Shown here one piece after another: positions 62,601 through 64,000 of a stretch of DNA of 64,000 nt. The stretch is from Burkholderia sp. Ax-1724 (GTDB lineage: Bacteria; Pseudomonadota; Gammaproteobacteria; Burkholderiales; Burkholderiaceae). The stretch is taken from positions 62,001 to 126,000 of the forward strand of contig NZ_VWWL01000020.1 in assembly GCF_011752995.1 (NCBI RefSeq). The letters are read 5' to 3'. Position 1 is the first letter of the stretch; every line of letters begins with the position of its first letter. The position numbers and the translations under genes are program-made. The notes beneath the pieces were generated by a model. That model worked only from the letters and a program-made list of their open reading frames with translations. It had not been told where the DNA came from and ran no database searches.

Positions 62601-64000
62601 ACGCTCAGAATCCTCTCGGACCTGCCCGACGACACCAACGCCCGCGGCGATCGTCGGCTGGTCGATGTGCGCACGTGCGATTACCAGCATTTCCAACTGG
62701 GTTACGCGGGCACCAACTTCAGCGCCCAAGGCCAGTCGAAAGAGGCCGCGTTCGTATACGCCGCCGGGATGAACGACCACCAGAAACTGGTCCCCGCGCT
62801 CACGCGGCACAAAGACCGCATGACCATCGTGGGCAACGAGGAGGACATCGGGAGCCTTGTGAAGGCGATCGAGAAGGACAACCTGAAACTCTTGGCGGAG
62901 GACGTGCTGCGCGACAAGACCGTGCTGAACGCCGGCACCCAGCAGCGGCTCGCCGATCAAGCCGCCGCCGCGCAGGCCAAGCGCGACGAGGTGGCGGCGC
63001 ACGCCGAGGCGACGCTGGCGACGTTCAACCTGCGCGTCCGGGCGACGGCACACGACGCCCGCCGCGACGTGATCGCGGCGATGGCCGACGAGCACGCCAA
63101 GCGGGCCGGCGACTCCAACACGTTGAGCGCCGTGGCGAGCGCGGGCGACTCCCAGGCGCTCAACGCCGCGATCCGCGAGCGGTTGAGGCAAGACGGCCGC
63201 ATTCGGGGCGCGGACGTGACCTTGACCGTGACGCGTGGCGCCATGATCGACGGCTCAACGTTCACGCCGGAGGCGGACGTGCAGAGCCGCGGGGCCGAGC
63301 GGTACTACCGTGGCACGCTGGAGGAAACCGGCCGCCGCCTGTACGACCCCGCCGATCCGAAAAGCATGTCGCCCTATGCGCTCATCCGCGGGCGCGACGG
63401 CCAGACCCACTACGTTCACGGCGTGGACGTACCGAGCGCGATCGAGCGCGCGGGCTTGGCGATCGGCGCCACGGTCGAACTGCGCAAGGGCGGCGGAGAA
63501 GCGGTACAAGTGACCGACCCGGAGCATCCGGGCCAGACCATGCTCACGACGCGCAACGGCTGGACGGCCACGGCGCACGACTTCGCAAAGCACGACGCCG
63601 TGCAACGCGAAGCGTTCGACCGCGACACCGCGCAGCGAGCCGAGGCTCTGAACGCCAAGACCAAAACCTTGTCGCTGGACGTCGCCGAGGGCGACGTGCT
63701 GGCGTTCAACAGCCCGAAGGCCGCCGCGGTGACGCACGGCTTGACCGATCCGGCGAGCGTGCGCCTGGCGGTCCTCAACGTCAAAGGCGGCGAGCAGCCG
63801 GAAATCCACGCCCGCGTGATCGGCGCGAACGAGAAGCACCCGGACCACGGCAAGGACATCGTGCTCACGAACGGCGCGGGCGTCGAGCACGCGCACGCCA
63901 TGCCGCTCTTCAAGGCCGAGCAACTGGCCGCTGGTAAAACCGTGCAGGTCATGGCCGCCGAAGATGGTCGCATCAAACTGGACGACCTGCGCAAGGTGCA
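59688..64000 (+). CDS. MobF-like relaxase-helicase, partial (runs off the window)
   Basis: At least 1437 codons with no stop by 64000. The N-terminal domain has candidate nucleophiles Tyr27 and Tyr29 (MLDYLYEG) and a metal triad as HQANLHVHI (His208, His213, His215), a divergent form of the TrwC/TraI HUH motif. A RecD-like helicase follows: Walker A GWAGTGKS (524-531), Walker B VLVDEGG (Asp595-Glu596), and the final helicase motif as GYAGTNFSAQGQ at about 1003-1014. The remaining 430 residues include an Ala/Arg-rich coiled coil and unrecognised beta-rich regions. It nicks at the transfer origin and unwinds the transferred strand. The start is the ATG after TTAACGGAGACCCAC. Confidence 0.88.
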   Translation, partial: MVVIEPLDSRGATKGKRGKPGVNMLDYLYEGQEQQPGYLLDGTEQNTSAWRGDLAKALGIEGQPVDRTTLWKHAQGYMGNGLNDVPNAGVLDDVTGPDGKVTTPAHKVGHAMVLSNGKDFSLAYAASSEHVRARMLNASDKGVSEAMDLIRRYTESRIGNQPVETRGLLYTTHQHWTARPVLGKTAKTPDANAPETPIAGMNNVYGEHQANLHVHIMLLNAALADDGTPQGKVTALNDRDLYNRNLQYAADMVYKATTARELMDLFRYEKVIERDALGNETGQIDYRIVGFSQMALDLSSDRQAEALKRAADKGMKVSDAFYQTRASKDNEPAYEELIAPGGLWERQIGALVAHGRMVAPDDLLRQSAHIGLGPRHDDTILENLHKRFGINFSRVDMLGELAKEHGPLFPATAQAQEALIDQFMQRNNLERYAAIEKAGLLTYSSGLYVGQEQAFMQSVRDRATDARTALTGDIEGYLAAYEAKKSAEMVRKNGPDAEPIKMSDEQKAAARMLAGPGGTVVLRGWAGTGKSFSIGAMTDAWKAEGREVYGLGQAWTAATMLESESGVKGLSVASFLAKLEMGTIEMAQGAVVLVDEGGTLDVLTGRKLQAAVDAVGGKFVLMGDDEHQQQAIGVGGAQNAAVRAGAPVTEMTNINRQRAGLVVGQDANGKDIRSHKAISNLLYAKKGQAAVDALKAEGMIEVVDKGYRAEIETLARRYVDAAKIDWKTGETVIRDGKPVPLGLHQKVMLAGENADADALNQAVRDLRQQRGEVGADFTVLAYKHNNKMGRQQQVLGGGDLLRLGSVTKEYIENDRARKAIKDQRATNRNAYENANVTFKRKIKAAEAAGNPTKAAKIEAKRLAAEKAFQDRDVRLHEQQFRHTSEEIEKHRRQQQYFDKQIAEARKSPDETIEVKSKGVKTGIRKSLAQLLAERDADALKFRLSELGVQNGTKAEIVGWLDDPKHPGDKILTLRILSDLPDDTNARGDRRLVDVRTCDYQHFQLGYAGTNFSAQGQSKEAAFVYAAGMNDHQKLVPALTRHKDRMTIVGNEEDIGSLVKAIEKDNLKLLAEDVLRDKTVLNAGTQQRLADQAAAAQAKRDEVAAHAEATLATFNLRVRATAHDARRDVIAAMADEHAKRAGDSNTLSAVASAGDSQALNAAIRERLRQDGRIRGADVTLTVTRGAMIDGSTFTPEADVQSRGAERYYRGTLEETGRRLYDPADPKSMSPYALIRGRDGQTHYVHGVDVPSAIERAGLAIGATVELRKGGGEAVQVTDPEHPGQTMLTTRNGWTATAHDFAKHDAVQREAFDRDTAQRAEALNAKTKTLSLDVAEGDVLAFNSPKAAAVTHGLTDPASVRLAVLNVKGGEQPEIHARVIGANEKHPDHGKDIVLTNGAGVEHAHAMPLFKAEQLAAGKTVQVMAAEDGRIKLDDLRKV

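Noticed and set aside
59673..63191. 1172-codon minus-strand frame opposite the relaxase gene
   Set aside because: The plus strand encodes HUH and RecD-like helicase motifs in one open frame from 59688. The long antisense frame is a codon-bias shadow.
62675..63937. 420-codon frame in another phase inside the relaxase gene
   Set aside because: The relaxase frame stays open throughout, and GYAGTNFSAQGQ (a helicase motif) is read in the relaxase phase. This frame is Arg/Gly/Pro shadow.

Overview
The window looks like the chromosome of a member of the Burkholderiaceae (Burkholderia, Paraburkholderia or Caballeronia). The signs are high GC, two porins of the Burkholderia OmpC-like type, a GreB with an acidic N-terminal extension, a secreted chorismate mutase, and many SDR, TetR, LysR and MHS-type transporter genes. 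The assignment rests on recalled family resemblance only; no search was run.

Region 1 (1-6800) is ordinary backbone: tRNA-Arg(ACG), greB, a porin, a candidate small RNA, a cold-shock gene with a long leader, an exonuclease/GIY-YIG fusion, chorismate mutase and a 49-residue protein gene. Region 2 (6800-17700) is a mosaic of small regulated modules: an AraC-type regulator facing two short-chain dehydrogenases, an internally deleted third dehydrogenase and an alpha/beta hydrolase; a molybdoenzyme/cytochrome b operon; and two TetR regulators, each with its own recognisable pair of operator-like sites. Region 3 (17800-25486) is a LysR-controlled catabolic cluster (M20 amidohydrolase, MFS importer, NodB-fold hydrolase, porin, Asp/Glu racemase, D-cysteine desulfhydrase-like PLP enzyme). 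It probably takes up and degrades a conjugate containing a D-amino acid.

Region 4 (about 25600 to the end) is a large integrative conjugative element. Its left boundary is the 3' half of a tRNA gene (Thr-CGT-like) still followed by its terminator, next to a tyrosine recombinase. Inside are a probable replication module (repeat array plus AT-rich hairpin, a ribbon-helix-helix protein, an SF3 helicase), many uncharacterised early-type genes, a ParA/ribbon-helix-helix partition pair, a DotA/TraY-type membrane protein heading an operon with a secreted GH3 protein, a lipoprotein with a metalloprotease motif, minus-strand operons of small proteins, a second dense repeat array, a VirD4/TraD-type coupling protein and a MobF-like relaxase-helicase that runs off the window.

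The most unusual content is in how the element is regulated. Three promoters share one architecture (16-bp spacer, CTCGAG one base before a TAGCCT -10 box, a GTTGGTGCCAAC-type palindrome downstream). Nine genes follow one of three recurring hairpin leaders, several with compensatory base changes. Two paralogues carry a ribbon-helix-helix domain plus a topoisomerase-type zinc ribbon on either side of the second repeat array. These suggest one coordinated control system for the element.
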